A stretch of DNA of 64,000 nt from Rana temporaria (GCF_905171775.1 NC_053494.1:155732115-155796114); one strand, 5' to 3'; positions 34,958-46,528 are shown, counted from the stretch's first letter. The notes: generated from the sequence alone by a model not told the origin. Program-made: numbers and translations.

Positions 34958-37640
34958 GTCCCAGACACGTTACCGACCTCCAACATGTCCCAGACACCGG
35001 GACCGACCCCCAATATGTCCCAAACACCGGGACCGACCCCAATATGTCCCAGACACCGGGACCGACCCCCAATATTTCCCAGACACAGGACCGACCCCAA
35101 TATGTCCCAGACACCGGGACCGACCCCAATATGTCCCAGACACGTTACCGACCTCCAACATGTCCCAGACACGGGACCGACCCCCAATATGTCCCAGACA
35201 CCGGGACCGACCCCCAATATGTCCCAGACACGAGACCGACCTCCAACATGTCCCAGACACCGGGACCGACCCCCAATATGTCCCAAACACCGGGACTGAC
35301 CCCAATATGTCCCAGACACGGGACCGACCCCCAATATGTCCCTGACACGGGACCGACCCCCAATATGTCCCTGACACGGGACCGACCCCCAATATGTCCC
35401 AGACACGGGACCGACCCCAATATGTCCCTGACACCGGACCGACCCCAATATGTCCCAGACACAGGACCGACCTCCAACATGTCCCAGACACCGGGACCGA
35501 CCTCCAACATGTCCCAGACACTGGGACCGACCCCAATATGTCCCAGACACCGGGACCGACCCCCAATATGTCCCTGACACGAGACCGACCCCAATATGTC
35601 CCAGACAGGGGACCGACCCCCAATATGTCCCTGACACGGGACCGACCCCCAATATGTCCCAGACACGTTACCGACCTCCAACATGTCCCAGACACCGGGA
35701 CCGACCCCCAATATGTCCAAGACACGGGACCGACCTCCAACATGTCCCAGACACGGGACCGACCCCCAATATGTCCCAGACACGGGACCGACCCCAATAT
35801 GTCCCAGACACGGGACCGACCCCCAATATGTCCCCGACACGGGACCGACCCCCAATATGTCCCTGACACGGGACCGACCCCCAATATGTCCCAGACACGT
35901 TACTGACCTCCAACATGTCCCAGACACCGGGACCGACCCCCAATATGTCCCAGACACGGGACCGACCTCCAACATGTCCCAGACACGGGACCGACCCCCA
36001 ATATGTCCCAGACACGGGACCGACCCCAATATGTCCCAGACACTGGGACCGACCCCAATATGTCCCAGACACGAGACCGACCCTCAATATGTCCCAGACA
36101 CGGGACCGACCTCCAACATGTCCCAGACACGGGACCGACCCCCAATATGTCCCAGACACGGGACCGACCCCAATATGTCCCAGACACTGGGACCGACCCC
36201 CAATATGTCCCAGACACGGGACCGACCCCCAATATGTCCCAGACACGGGACCGACCCCCAATATGTCCCAGACACGTTACTGACCCCCAATATGTCCCAG
36301 ACACGGGACCGACCCCCAATATGTCCCAGACACGTTACCGACCTCCAACATATCCCAGAAACTGGGACTGACCCCCAATATGTCCCTGACATGGGATCGA
36401 CCCCCAATATGTCCCAGACACGGGACCGACCCCCAATATGTCCCAGACACGGGACCGACCCCCAATATGTCCCAGATACGGGATGGACCCTCAATATGTC
36501 CCAGACACGGGACCGACCCTCAATATGTCCCAAACACAAGACCGACCCCAATATGTCCCAGACACGGGACCGACCCCCAATATGTCCCAGACACGGGACC
36601 GACCCCCAATATGTCCCAGATACGGGATGGACCCTCAATATGTCCCAGACACGGGACCGACCCTCAATATGTCCCAAACACAAGACCGACCCCAATATGT
36701 CCCAGACACGGGACCGACCCCCAATATGTCCCAGATACGGGATGGACCCTCAATATGTCCCAGACACGGACCGACCCTCAATATGTCCCAGACACAAGAC
36801 CGACCCCAATATGTCCCTGACACGGGACCGACCCCCAATATGTCCCAGATACGAGACCGACCCCAATATGTCCCAGACACGGGACCGACCCCAAATATGT
36901 CCCAGATACGAGGCCGATCCCCAATATGTCCCAGACACGGGACCGACCCCCAATATGTCCCAGATACGAGACCGACCCCAATATGTCCCAGACACGGGAC
37001 CGACCCCCAATATGTCCCAGACACGGGACCGACCCTCAATATGTCCCAGACACGTTACCGACCTCCAACATGTCCCAGACACCGGGTCCGACCCCCAATA
37101 TGTTCCTGACATGGGACCGACCCCCAATATGTCCCAGACACGGGACAGACCCCCCAATATGTCCCAGACACGAGACCGACCCCAATATGTCCCAGCCATG
37201 GGACCGACCCCCAATATGTCCCAGACACGGGACCCACCCCCAATATGTCCCAGACACGGGACTGACCCCCAATATGTCCCAGACAGGTTACCGACCTCCA
37301 ACATGTCCCAGACATGAGACCGACCCTCAATATGTCCCAGACACGGGACCGACCCTCAATATGTCCCTGACACGGGACCGACCCCCAATATGTCCCAGAC
37401 ATGGGACAGACCCCCCCAATATGTCCCAGACACGAGACCGACCCCCAATATGTCCCAGACACGGGACCAACCCTCAATATGTCCCTGACATGGGACCGAC
37501 CCCCAATATGTCCCAGATACGGGACAGACCCCCCAATATGTCCCAGACACGGGACTGACCTCCAATATGTCTCAGACACGTTAACGACCTCCAACATGTC
37601 CCAGACACGAAACCAACCCCCAATATGTCCCAGACACGCC
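34958..37640. repeat. 2.7-kb minisatellite, 29-bp unit, next to the UBE2E3 promoter
   Basis: Tandem array of a unit built from CCCAATATGTCCCAGACACG and GGACCGACC, mostly 28-29 bp, estimated at about 93 copies. Variants include CGTTACCGACCTCCAACATG units at irregular intervals and a higher-order block of four to five units (AGATACGGGATGG at 36474, 36618 and 36733). Each unit contains GTCCC-AGACAC-GGGAC, a small self-complementary hairpin. The unit has no stop codons in most frames, which produces spurious reading frames of up to 544 codons on both strands. Confidence 0.97.
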
Positions 37641-37985
37641 CCAAAGATACGCCAGCTCAATGCCTGTGATGTGAACGTAACCTACGTAACCTATGTCTTA
37701 CGTAAACGGCGTAACTAATTGCGACGGGCGTACGTACGTTCGTGAATCGGCGTATCTTGCTCATTTACATATTTGACGCGGAAATCAACGGAAGCGCCAC
37801 CTAGCGGCCAGCGTAAATATGCACCCCAAGATACGACGGCGTAGGAGACTTACGCCGCTCGTATCTTGGTCAAATCTATGCGTAACTGATTCTATGAATC
37901 AGGCGCATAGATACGACGGCGGCCATTCGGACTTACGACGGCGTATCTGGAGATACGCCGTCGTAAGTCTTTGAGAATCTGGGCC
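37640..37985. mobile_element. Truncated MITE, GATTCTCAAAGACTTACGACG family
   Basis: Right end GAGAATCTGGGCC with hairpin GACTTACGACGGCGTATC against GATACGCCGTCGTAAGTC. It is related to 47525-48246, 49183-49866 and the element at 63902 onward (shared ACTGATTCTATGAATCAG). The left end is missing and the minisatellite abuts it. Confidence 0.7.
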
Positions 37986-38218
37986 GTAGACTTTAAGTGG
38001 TTAAACTTCCTGCATTTACACACAGACATTTGCTCTAAGTAGGAAGTTAGTTACAATGTGTAATGTTGTTGCAAACCTGGCACAGCAGTTTATCCCTTTG
38101 ATCTAAGAAGGAAGCGTTAGTTACAATGTTTCCGGTTAAGAACTTGGCAGACTGCCCAGATATTTTCTTTTGACAGCTGTGTGAACAGATAAGTCTCTCC
38201 ACTTATTATATGAAAGAA

Positions 38219-38298
38219 TCGTCAATCTCTGCATTGGAGATCGTCAGGGGGGTTGAATCGAGATCATGTTTTTGTAACGATTAATTGTGTAGCTCTAT
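38219..38298. mobile_element. Solitary hAT-type MITE end
   Basis: GATTAATTGTGTAGCTCTA terminus with GGGGGGTTGAATCGAGATC, like 2190-2260. Only one end is present. Confidence 0.45.
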
Positions 38299-38309
38299 TA
38301 AATAGCTGA

Positions 38310-38889
38310 GGGCAGGGCCACCCATGACATGCTCGGGTGACCCCACCCCCTCTGACACAATGGGGTTTCCAGTGATTTGCCCATGATGTCACAGGTGACC
38401 CGCCCCCTCTGATGCCACGGGAAATGTTTTTTTATATTACTTTATCTGTATTGCCGGGACCCGACAATTCATTATAGCCACAAGTCTTTTTAAATTACCT
38501 TTTTTCCTTTAGAAATGTCATTTTGTGCAGGGACTGTTCTAAACACGGGAAACAAGCACTACTTCACAGGCATACTATATACACCCCCCAGGTACGAAAT
38601 TTATTGTTTCACTTTAAGCATTATTAAAATCACTGCTCCCGAAAAAACTGCAGTTTTAAAAAAAAAAATCATTGATACATATTACCTGGGGCAGCAGGAC
38701 CCAGGTCCCCAAACACTTTTTATGACAATAACTTGCATATTAACTTTTAAAATGAGCACTTTTGATTTTTCACGTTCGTGTTCCATAGACGTAAACAGTG
38801 TTTGCATGTTTGAACACATTTTTTGCCTGTTCGCATGTTCTACTGCAAACCGAACCGGGGGGGGGGGGGGGTGTTCAGCTCATCCCTAC
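38310..38889. mobile_element. hAT-type element fragment, TAGGGATGAGCTGAACACC end
   Basis: The end lies at 38889 (complement of TAGGGATGAGCTGAAC), followed inward by a G-run, ATGCGAACAGGC-type sequence, TTTTTATGACAATAACTTGC and ACAATTCATTATAGCC. It is an inverted relative of 41064-42080, matching over at least 38480-38575 against 41064-41140. No partner end was found, so it is a one-ended fragment. The 38515-38967 open frame is part of it and not a gene. Confidence 0.7.
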
Positions 38890-39185
38890 TTCAGATATTC
38901 ATACGCAGACACAGACCTGGTGTATGCTGAAAGGACGATCTGCAGCAGGCAGAACTCTGATGTCTGATCCATATCTCCGCTGGGGTGACTGAAGTCTGCT
39001 ATCTCGATCTTGGATCCAGGTGGAGGTTTGGACGTCTTCACAGCCAGGAAGCACGATCCCGTTGCTGCCAACCAGTTGTGACGAACCCTTGTCCTCAACA
39101 GAACTTTGCCGTAAATGCTTCCTTTGTCCAGAACCAGCACTATACAAGACTCTTTAACCCACTCAGTCACCAGACAACACCAGTC
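38890..39185 (-). CDS. Unidentified coding-like fragment (~98 codons)
   Basis: Minus-strand frame open from the MITE at 39189 down to the hAT end at 38889. The stop TAG is supplied by the hAT terminus itself. The product contains VTEWVKESCIVLVLDKGS, IYGKVLLRTRVRHNWLAATG, KTSKPPPGSKIEIADFSHP and SAYTRSVSAYEYLK, with mixed hydrophobic strands and charged turns that look like real protein; I do not recognise the family. There is no ATG, so it would be an internal piece of a broken gene, a captured exon or part of an undetected transposon. On the far side of the MITE (39583-39635) a frame reading EQSVREISNKEAIPDVL may continue it upstream, though TAA follows at the junction. A chance ORF is possible. 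Confidence 0.3.
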
Positions 39186-39188
39186 TTA

Positions 39189-39579
39189 GGCCCCATTCAC
39201 AGGAGGCGGACTACGGAGTCCGCCTGCTCTCGCCAACTCAGCGGGAGATCTGTCCGCAGATCTCTGCTGAGCCGACGGATGACAAGCTCCTCTCTGCTCA
39301 CTGAGCAGGGAGGGGCTTGTCGGGCACTGCTGTCTCCTATGAAGCGATCTGATGAAAATGGAGAGCATGTCCATTTTCATCAGATCTTACCCGATCCGAT
39401 CCGCCATGGACGGATAGGGACGTGTCCCCATCTGTCTGTTTTTAGCGGATCGGGTCGGATGTCAGCGGACATGTCTTTGCTGACATCCGACGCTCCATAG
39501 GAATGCATGGAGCAGCCGTTCAGGTCCGCCGTCAAAACTGACAGGCGGACCTGAATGGTCCGTCCATGTGAATGAGGCC
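39189..39579. mobile_element. MITE flanked by TTA, GGCCCCATTCACA ends
   Basis: Ends GGCCCCATTCACAGGAGG and CATGTGAATGAGGCC with TTA on both sides (39186-39188, 39580-39582), as for PIF/Harbinger insertions. Internal inverted blocks CGGATCGGGTCGG and GGCGGACCTGAA. It splits the coding-like fragment described at 38890-39185 from 39583-39635. Confidence 0.8.
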
Positions 39580-39635
39580 TTAGAGTACATCAGGAATAGC
39601 CTCTTTATTTGAGATCTCACGGACACTTTGTTCTA

Positions 39636-39935
39636 AGGTAAGTACTTCATAATGAGCTAGTAGGTGGTGCCTAATAGCTCATTATGCCTTTGCCTTACAG
39701 GTTTTTGTTTTATTAGGGCATACAACTGCTTTAAAGAGGAATTAAACCCTGTTAAAAAAATTGACTGGATCAGCAATAACGTCATTACCGCGCATGCGCA
39801 CGGGAGCCACCAGTGACGGCACAGCCTCAATCAGACAGCGGTGCCCGTGATTTTAGTAAATATCTCCTAAATTGTGGAGGTTTAGGAGATATTTTAAGCA
39901 CTCCCTTAAGGGAAAATCAGCTGAAAAAAAGATTG
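39636..39935. mobile_element. MITE (TACTTCATAATGAGCTAG family)
   Basis: Opposite-strand relative of 13150-13502: hairpin CATAATGAGCTAGTAGG with CTAATAGCTCATTATG, and TTTAGGAGATATTTTA. The right boundary is uncertain. Confidence 0.5.
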
Positions 39936-40696
39936 ATTAAATCCACATGGGCTTTTTTTTGCTGCGGGCGCCATTTAGTGACGCCCGGAGCCCCGGACGA
40001 TACAGCGGCTCCTGCGGGGAAAGCACAGTGCCGACTTGATGGTGTCACTTGATGCTCCTGACACTTTGGCGCCCCCTCCCCTCTGGCGCCTGGGTGCAGA
40101 GCACCCTGTGCACCCCGTCTGGGATCGGCCCTGTCACCTAGGAAAACAATGTCCTCCAAACATTGTCTTAAAAATATATGTCAAGGAGGGGAGATGGACT
40201 ACTACAATGTGCCGGAGAATTTGAATTTTATTATTTTCCTTTTAATTTCTTCAATCTAATTCTGCCAGGCATGAACTGATAATGATAACATCCATAGTTA
40301 ATTGCCCATACTATTCCTTCTCTATTTCTCTATGTCTATATTATCGTTCAGGATTCATATGTAAATATTATCCCCCTGTGCACTGCTTCTTATCTATGTT
40401 ATCCTTCCATCTTCCAATGCCTAAAGCAGCCAAACATGTGTTTACTCTACTTCCTGTCAAACATTCTGCTTGTGTGCCCTGCTGGCAGTGAAAGGGCTGC
40501 AGCGCCATAAGCTCTGTAATAAATAATTGTAAAACAATAATAACAGCAAGGGCAGCAGCATTGCATTCTGCACCTAAAGCAGACATTAAAAGCTAGGCTC
40601 GACTACAACTAAGATTCATAATCATTTAGCAGAATGGGGTTAACCTCTTTTTACAAATGCAGCTGTTGTCCAAAAGGGATAAATCTCAAACTACTT

Positions 40697-41063
40697 AGAC
40701 CCCTTTCACACTGGGGCGGTGTGGGCAGTAGCAGTAAAGTGGCACTAGTTTTAGCGGTGCTTTGCCACTGTTTTAGTGGCATGCTTTTAACCCCCCGCTA
40801 CGGCCGGAAAAAGGGTTAAACGCGCCCATGTTTCTGCGCTGTACATTAATTCCAATGGGCAGGGGCAGTGGAGGAGTGGTGTATACACTGCTCCTCAACC
40901 GCCCCAAAGATGCTGCTTGCAGGACTCTTTTTCCTGTCCTGCAAGCGCACCACCCCAGTGTGAAAGCACTTGGACTTTCACACTGGGATGGCTTGAGAGG
41001 CTCTTTACAGGCACTATTTTTAGAGCAAAAACGCCTTAACCACAGCTAGCGGCCAAAAAAGGG
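40697..41063. mobile_element. MITE, relative of 5882-6176
   Basis: Begins CTTAGACCCCTTTCACACTG, contains GGCCGGAAAAAGGGTTAAA and TGCTGCTTGCAGG, and has CAGTGTGAAAGCACTTGG near the right. It fuses directly with the next hAT-type fragment at 41064. Confidence 0.65.
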
Positions 41064-42080
41064 TTGTTTCCCGTGCTTAGAACTGTCCCTGCACAAAATG
41101 TAATTTCTGAAGGAAAAAAGGTAATTTAAAACCACTCGCGGCTATAATGAATTGTCGGCTCCGACAATACAGAGAAAAGTCATTCATAAAAAAAAAATGT
41201 GTGGGGGGTCCCCCCAAATTCAATTACCAGGCCCTTCAGGTCTGGTATGGATATTAAGGGGAACCCTGCATCAAAAAAAAAAAATGACATGGGGTTCCCC
41301 CAAAATATCCATTCCAGACCCTTCAGGTCTGGTATGGATTTTAAGGGGAACTCCACCCCAAATTAAAAAAAATGGCGTGGAGTTCTCCCAAAAATCCACA
41401 CCAGACCCTTTATTCGAGCATGCAACCTGGCAGGCCGCAGGAAAAGAGGGGGGACGAGAGAGCACCCTCCCCCTCCTGAACAGTACCAGGCCACATGACC
41501 TCAACATTGAGAGGGTGCTTTGGGGGTCTGTGACAAGGGCCTCATCCCCACAACCCTTGCCCGGTGGTTGTGGGGGTCTGCGGGCGGGGGGCTTATCGGA
41601 ATCTGGAAGACCACTTTAACAAAGGGGACCCCCAGATCCTGGCCCTCCCTATGTGAATTGGTAATGGGGTACCCCTACCATTTCACAAAGTAAGTGTAAC
41701 AATTGTAAAAAAAACACACACACACCGTTGGGAAAGTCCTTTATTAAAAAGTAAAATAAAAATTCCAGCGGTGGTAATCCACTCTCGGCCTCCGCTTCAA
41801 CGCTGTCAGTATCTTGCGATGGATGACTTCCTCTCCGGGGTCCAGCGATGAGAAGATCTCCTCTTCATCCAGGTCCAGGATCCAGCGAAGAGATATCCAT
41901 CCAGCGCAGCGCATCACCTTTCTCCACCGGAGACACGCCGGGAATGACGCAGCTTCAGCAGTGACATCTCTTATGTAGGTGAGAGCAGGGCCCCCCGTCA
42001 CGTGACCACGTCCCGCTTTGACACAAGGGGGCGGGGTCAGGCTTTCCCAGTGACGTGTGGGTGACCCTGTCCCCCTATGA
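41064..42080. mobile_element. hAT-type foldback-family arm (single)
   Basis: Starts GTTTCCCGTGCTTAGAAC, the reverse of the 38.5-kb fragment, then runs through GGGGGGTCCCCCCAAATTC, AGGTCTGGTATGGATATTAA, GGGGAACTCCACCCCAAATT and CACCAGACCCTTTATTC, which match the left arm of the 3090-5005 foldback. No complementary arm follows, and its outer end is missing. Non-coding. Confidence 0.7.
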
Positions 42081-42084
42081 TGTA

Positions 42085-42621
42085 ACGCAGGTTGGTCTCA
42101 GGATGCTTTACTGTTGGCGTGACACAGGACTGATGGTAGCGCTCACCTTTTCTTCTCCAGGCAAGTTTTTTTTTCTGGATGCTCCAAACAATCAGAAATG
42201 GGATTCATCAGAGAAAAGTGGCTTTTTTGCTGTCCTTCTTGACACCAGGCCATCCTCCAAAAGTCTTCTCCTCAGTGTGTGTTGAGATGCTCTCACACCT
42301 GCCTGCTGCCATTCCTGAGCAAGCTCTGCACTGTGTTACCCTGATCCCGCAGCGGAATCAACTGAAGGAGACGGTCCTGGCGCTTGTTGGACTTTCTTGG
42401 GCGCCCTGAAGCCTTTTTTTACAAATGCAGTGGAAACTATTTTTTATGGGGGTTAAGTTCATTTTCATGGCAAGGAGGTACTTTGCAATTAATTGCAATG
42501 TATCTGATCAGTCTTCATAGCACTCTGGAGTATTTGAAAATTGCGAACATAAAAACTGAGAAACCAGACTTTGTAAAAATGTATATTTGTGTCATTCTCA
42601 AAACTTTTGGCAATGGCTGTA
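42085..42621 (-). mobile_element. Tc1-like transposon relic, minus strand
   Basis: The terminus at 42597-42621 reads, on the minus strand, TACAGCCATTGCCAAAAGTT, the classic Tc1-type end of frog and fish elements. Upstream are remnants of the untranslated region and transposase (about 42180-42400), too decayed to translate. The other end is missing. Confidence 0.65.
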
Positions 42622-42642
42622 TTACCTGAGGCAACACACTTA

Positions 42643-43319
42643 CCGTATTTATTCGAGTATAACGCGAAAAATTTTATACCAAAAAAAAAATCAAAGTTTT
42701 GGGTGTGCGTTATAAACGAGGACTGGGGTGGGATGGCAGTGAAGGGACCGATACCGCCGATACTAAAATAGAATACTTCCCCCCTCCCCCCGCCGCTGCT
42801 ACCGCCGCCGCCACCAACGCCGCTACAACGTTAATCACCGCGGCGCGGGGAACATTACAGACAGCTTTCGTTTGAATAGCTGTTTTCCCCGCCGCGCATA
42901 GACACTCCCCCTTGGACGGATCTGTCCAATCGCGAGTAAGGGGGAGTGTCTATGTGCGGCAGGGAAAACAGCTGTTCAAACGAACGCTGTCTGTAATGTT
43001 CCCGCGCCGCGGTGATTAACAGTAGGTGACTGCATATAGAGGGGACATGGCTGAACATACGGGGGACATGGCTGGACATACAGGGGACATGGCTGGACAT
43101 ACGGGGGACATGGCTGGACATACGGGGGACATGGCTGGACATACAGGGGACATGGCTGGACATACGGGGGACATGGCTGGACATACAGGGGACATGGCTG
43201 GACATACAATAAATACAATAAATGATTTTTGGCAATTACAATGATTTTATACCGATTTTTAATCGAAAATTAGGGGTGCGCGTTATACACGTGTGCGCGT
43301 TATACTCGAATAAATACGG
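42643..43319. mobile_element. Mariner-type MITE flanked by TA, with internal minisatellite
   Basis: Ends CCGTATTTATTCGAGTATAA and TTATACTCGAATAAATACGG are perfect inverted repeats flanked by TA. A 21-bp unit (GACATGGCTGGACATACGGG plus G) is repeated eight times at 43041-43206. Because 21 is a multiple of three, spurious GDMAGHT-repeat frames are read on both strands. Inside are also inverted CGCCGCGCATAGACACTCCC blocks. Confidence 0.85.
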
Positions 43320-44364
43320 TAACTGCCAAGCCAACTGTAGTTTATGTAATACTTTTTGCATTTTTTTTCTTTTGCATATTTTTTTAATAGCATTTGCACT
43401 TTATTTGATTGTTTCACAGAATAAGTTGTTTTGTTGTTTAACGGAATGAATTATTTTTTTTGAGACACATTGTTGATCATCACATAGAATTTTTTGATTT
43501 AATATATTTCACATATGTCCAGTGAGGGACTAGGTACAGTATAAGTATTATTATTATTTTATGTACTAGTCTGCTGTGCCTTCTGGATTAGGCAACTCTA
43601 CAATTACTAGAGCACTTTAATTAGATAGCCAAGCACTCAGAAGCACAGAAGTACACTGTAATAATACTCTTGTGTCGGGGTGTTAAAACGTTACCTGATT
43701 TTTATAACATCTAAATAAATTAATGGCATGTGACAGCAGTCTCCATATTTAGAAACAGTCCAGTTTCTTCTTCTTTTAATAAATCACATAATTCTAAATT
43801 CATTGGTTTACTTAAAACTGTACATTTTGCTTTATGTAACAAAATCTTTGCCATCACCTATTCAGCTTTTCTTACAATGTATGCATTTTGTATTTCTGTC
43901 CTTGTAGAAGTTGGGTACAAATCTTGCATACCAATTACCTAGTATAATATTGTGAGTTTTCCCAACTGCAGATAATGTAATTGAATGCAACCAGCATAAG
44001 TTTTGGCATTGGGGCCCCAGTTGTGTGCCCACAATAAAGTCTTATTTTTCCACATATTTCAAGTAACATTTGTACAAGTAATAAAACATTTCTATATACA
44101 TTTAGATTTTATTTATTGTTTGTATATTGTGGTGTAGCAAATGTTATTTTAAAATGATATAAGTGGCATTTAAAGAATAGTACAGATCTAGTACAGTACT
44201 CTTCTCGAATTAAATATCATTTGATTTTAAAGAGAACCTGTTTTTGGAGTTGCTTCTGCATTTCACTCTTCCCATCAGTTTCTGTGTCATTATGGAACCG
44301 CATAGAAAGAGCACCACACCAAGCATGAAGAATCCCAATAATTGACTCTGTTTCTAACAATGTA

Positions 44365-44782
44365 CAGTAATACCTCGGATTGCGAATAAGGCGGTTTACG
44401 AGCGTTTCGCAATACTAGCTATTATTTTTTCTAAATCCTGACTCGGTCTGCGAGCATTGTCTCGCAAGACGAGCAGGAATTCAAGCCTCTAGGGTGTGCA
44501 GTACTGCATTTGGCCAAAGGTGCGGGGGCGCCGGTGACACTCTGAGCCGCTTGGAGGCACTCCATACCCAAGTGTCTCTGTGTGTATCTGAGCAGCTCAG
44601 AGCGGTCTCCAAGTGTTTCCGCCGTCTGGCCACATGTGGTACTGCATACAATAGCAGTCACTGTAGAACTAATTATCTGAGTTTCCATTGACTCCTATGG
44701 GGAAACTCTCTTTGATATACAAGTGCTTTGGATTACAGGCATTCTTCTGCCCAAATTATGCCCGTAATCCAGGGTACCACTG
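44365..44782. mobile_element. TA-flanked MITE, CAGTAATACCTCGGATT end
   Basis: Termini CAGTAATACCTCGGATTGCG and GTAATCCAGGGTACCACTG are imperfect inverted repeats flanked by TA. The centre has CTCAGAGCGGTCTCCAAG complementary to the GCCGCTTGGAGGCACTCC region. Non-coding. Confidence 0.7.
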
Positions 44783-44899
44783 TATATTTAGAATAAATTA
44801 GTATACATTGTTTTAATTACAATACAATATTTGCTTAGAATAGAGCTTTGTGCATTCAAATCACCAGTATCTCATTTGAAGTAGCTTCCTTCACGTCTA

Positions 44900-45278
44900 A
44901 AGCCTCGCACACACGCTTAGATTTTTGGACGACTGAACGTCTGTTTTTTGTGGCATGCTAGTCCCGTGGAAAAGTGAAGAGGTTACTCACAATACGAACA
45001 ATTTCATATGACAAAATACAACGTCAGAAGTGACGTAATGTGTTGAATAGTTTTGTATGTATTCTTTCATTTCTGAGTATGCGTAGTCTTGGTCTTTTAC
45101 GATTTTTTTCGTACGAAAACCGTACTAATGAAACAAAAATCGGACGTTGAGTTCACATCCGACAAAATTTTTATAGTGTGCATATCCAGCTTTGGTCTGA
45201 TAAAAAAACAAAGTCATCAGACAGCTCGTCCTACAAATTTTTCCTTCTGATTTTCATATGATGTGTACGGGCCTTTTA
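44900..45278. mobile_element. MITE with TCGCACACACG / GATGTGTACGGGCC ends
   Basis: Left AAAGCCTCGCACACACGC, right GATGTGTACGGGCCTTTTAA. Interior AT-rich with ACGATTTTTTTCGTACG near the centre. Termini of the AGGCCC..ACAC class. Confidence 0.5.
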
Positions 45279-45467
45279 AGTAGTCAATCCAAAGTTATTA
45301 CACTAAATTCATACAATGTACAGCATATAGTGGGTACTGAATCCACAATAGATCCAATAAATTGTCAGCACACAGCCCCAACCCTTAATGGTAAGTTAGG
45401 ACTAAACCCTGTTCCTAGCTGCTAACTTTCTTGGCTAATCAGCTGTCAAATGCCAGAACCTCAGAGG

Positions 45468-45775
45468 ATAAAGACTGGTACGCACTTGAACGAAAAAACC
45501 CTGATGGCTCCGGTTGGAGCCACTGTACTAACGATCCAACGTTAGTACAGCGATCTCCCCTGCTGAGCTGTTGTGTTATGACAGGGGGACGACCCCCAAC
45601 CAGAACATTCCGATTGTGATCGGGAGCCAGTCCGCTGCTGGTTTTCCAGAATGCTCGTCTGACAGAAGCCGGCTTCTGTCGGTTCGGCTGACATACACAT
45701 GGGCCAAATGTCAGCTGTTTTTTATTGAACTGGCCAATGTCTCCCGACATTCAGCCTGTGTGTACAAGGCATAAA
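45468..45775. mobile_element. Probable MITE (GACTGGTACGCAC / GTGTGTACAAGGC ends)
   Basis: Weak inverted termini 300 bp apart; internal hairpins CTGTACTAACGATCC with CAACGTTAGTACAG and CAGAAGCCGGCTTCTG. Non-coding. Confidence 0.45.
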
Positions 45776-45879
45776 ACAGGTGATGGCCATTGATTGTCGA
45801 TTGAAAGAGGGTGGAGTTTAGTACCAGCAGGGGTCTTGGTACAATTGGAAGTCACAGGAAGAGGCTTCAGAGTTACTAT

Positions 45880-46528
45880 TAGTGGTGCAACGGATTGTCA
45901 TCGATCCGCGATCCGAACCGAAGATATTGATCCGAACCACACGTGTGATCCGCGGATTGATTTCTGGAAAAAAAAGTTGTGTGCATGTTCAGTCCACACA
46001 CAGCGTGGTCATGGCCAGTGGAGGAACGGAGGAGCTTGAACGCCCCGCATCATTTAAATCCCCTGTATGAGAGCATTTTGGCTTCCCTGTCAAATATAAT
46101 GATGAAGGAAAGAGGTTAGTGGATAAAACCGTGATGGTGTGTAGGCACTGTGGCACAAAAAAGCCATATGACAGTGGAAACACATCAAGCATGGCCAGGC
46201 ATGAAGCGACATCACCCTGGTGTTTCATTGACAGGAGTGAAAATGAAAACGAAAGCTGCTCAACAACCGCTCATCAGCGCAGCATTTAAGCAGCCCCTTG
46301 TTGCACAATCATACCGGGCTAAAGCCATCACAAACGCTATCGGTGTGTTTATAGGTGCAGACATGAGGCCATATTCGGTTGTGCAAAACGAGGGCTTTAA
46401 ACACATGCTGAAAGTGCTTGAGCCATGTTACAACATTTTTTTTTTGCTGATCCGAAAAATGATCCGATCCGTGACTCTGATCCGAGAAACGATCCGAACC
46501 GTACGTTTTTTGATCCGTTGCACCCCTA
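45880..46528 (+). mobile_element. hAT element deletion derivative carrying a BED-zinc-finger transposase start
   Basis: TIR TAGTGGTGCAACGGAT and ATCCGTTGCACCCCTA, flanked by the perfect 8-bp repeat GTTACTAT (45872-45879, 46529-46536). It encodes the N-terminal ~140 residues of a hAT (Ac/ZBED-type) transposase starting at 46011: MASGGTEELERPASFKSP, then VCRHCGTKKPYDSG and KRHHPGVS, the C-x2-C...H-H BED finger. A TGA at 46068-46070 (probably from TGG, Trp) and a frameshift near 46203 break it. After LKVLEPCYN (about 46436) it jumps straight to the right terminus: the catalytic domain has been deleted. Non-autonomous. Its left end recurs at 6908. Confidence 0.9.

Noticed and set aside
34958..37640. 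CRISPR-like appearance of regularly repeated 29-bp units
   Set aside because: Units follow each other head to tail without unique spacers, and the window is vertebrate.
34826..37718. Several overlapping long open frames on both strands, the longest 544 codons, with MSQTRDRPPICPRHGTDPQY-like repeats
   Set aside because: They are products of a 29-bp tandem repeat without stop codons. All frames on both strands are open and no unique start or end domain exists.
38515..38967. 150-codon plus-strand frame
   Set aside because: Lies in non-coding sequence of a hAT-type MITE family and includes a G-run artefact.
42855..43244. GDMAGHT-type and PCPLYVQ-type repeat proteins
   Set aside because: Frames through a 21-bp minisatellite inside a MITE.
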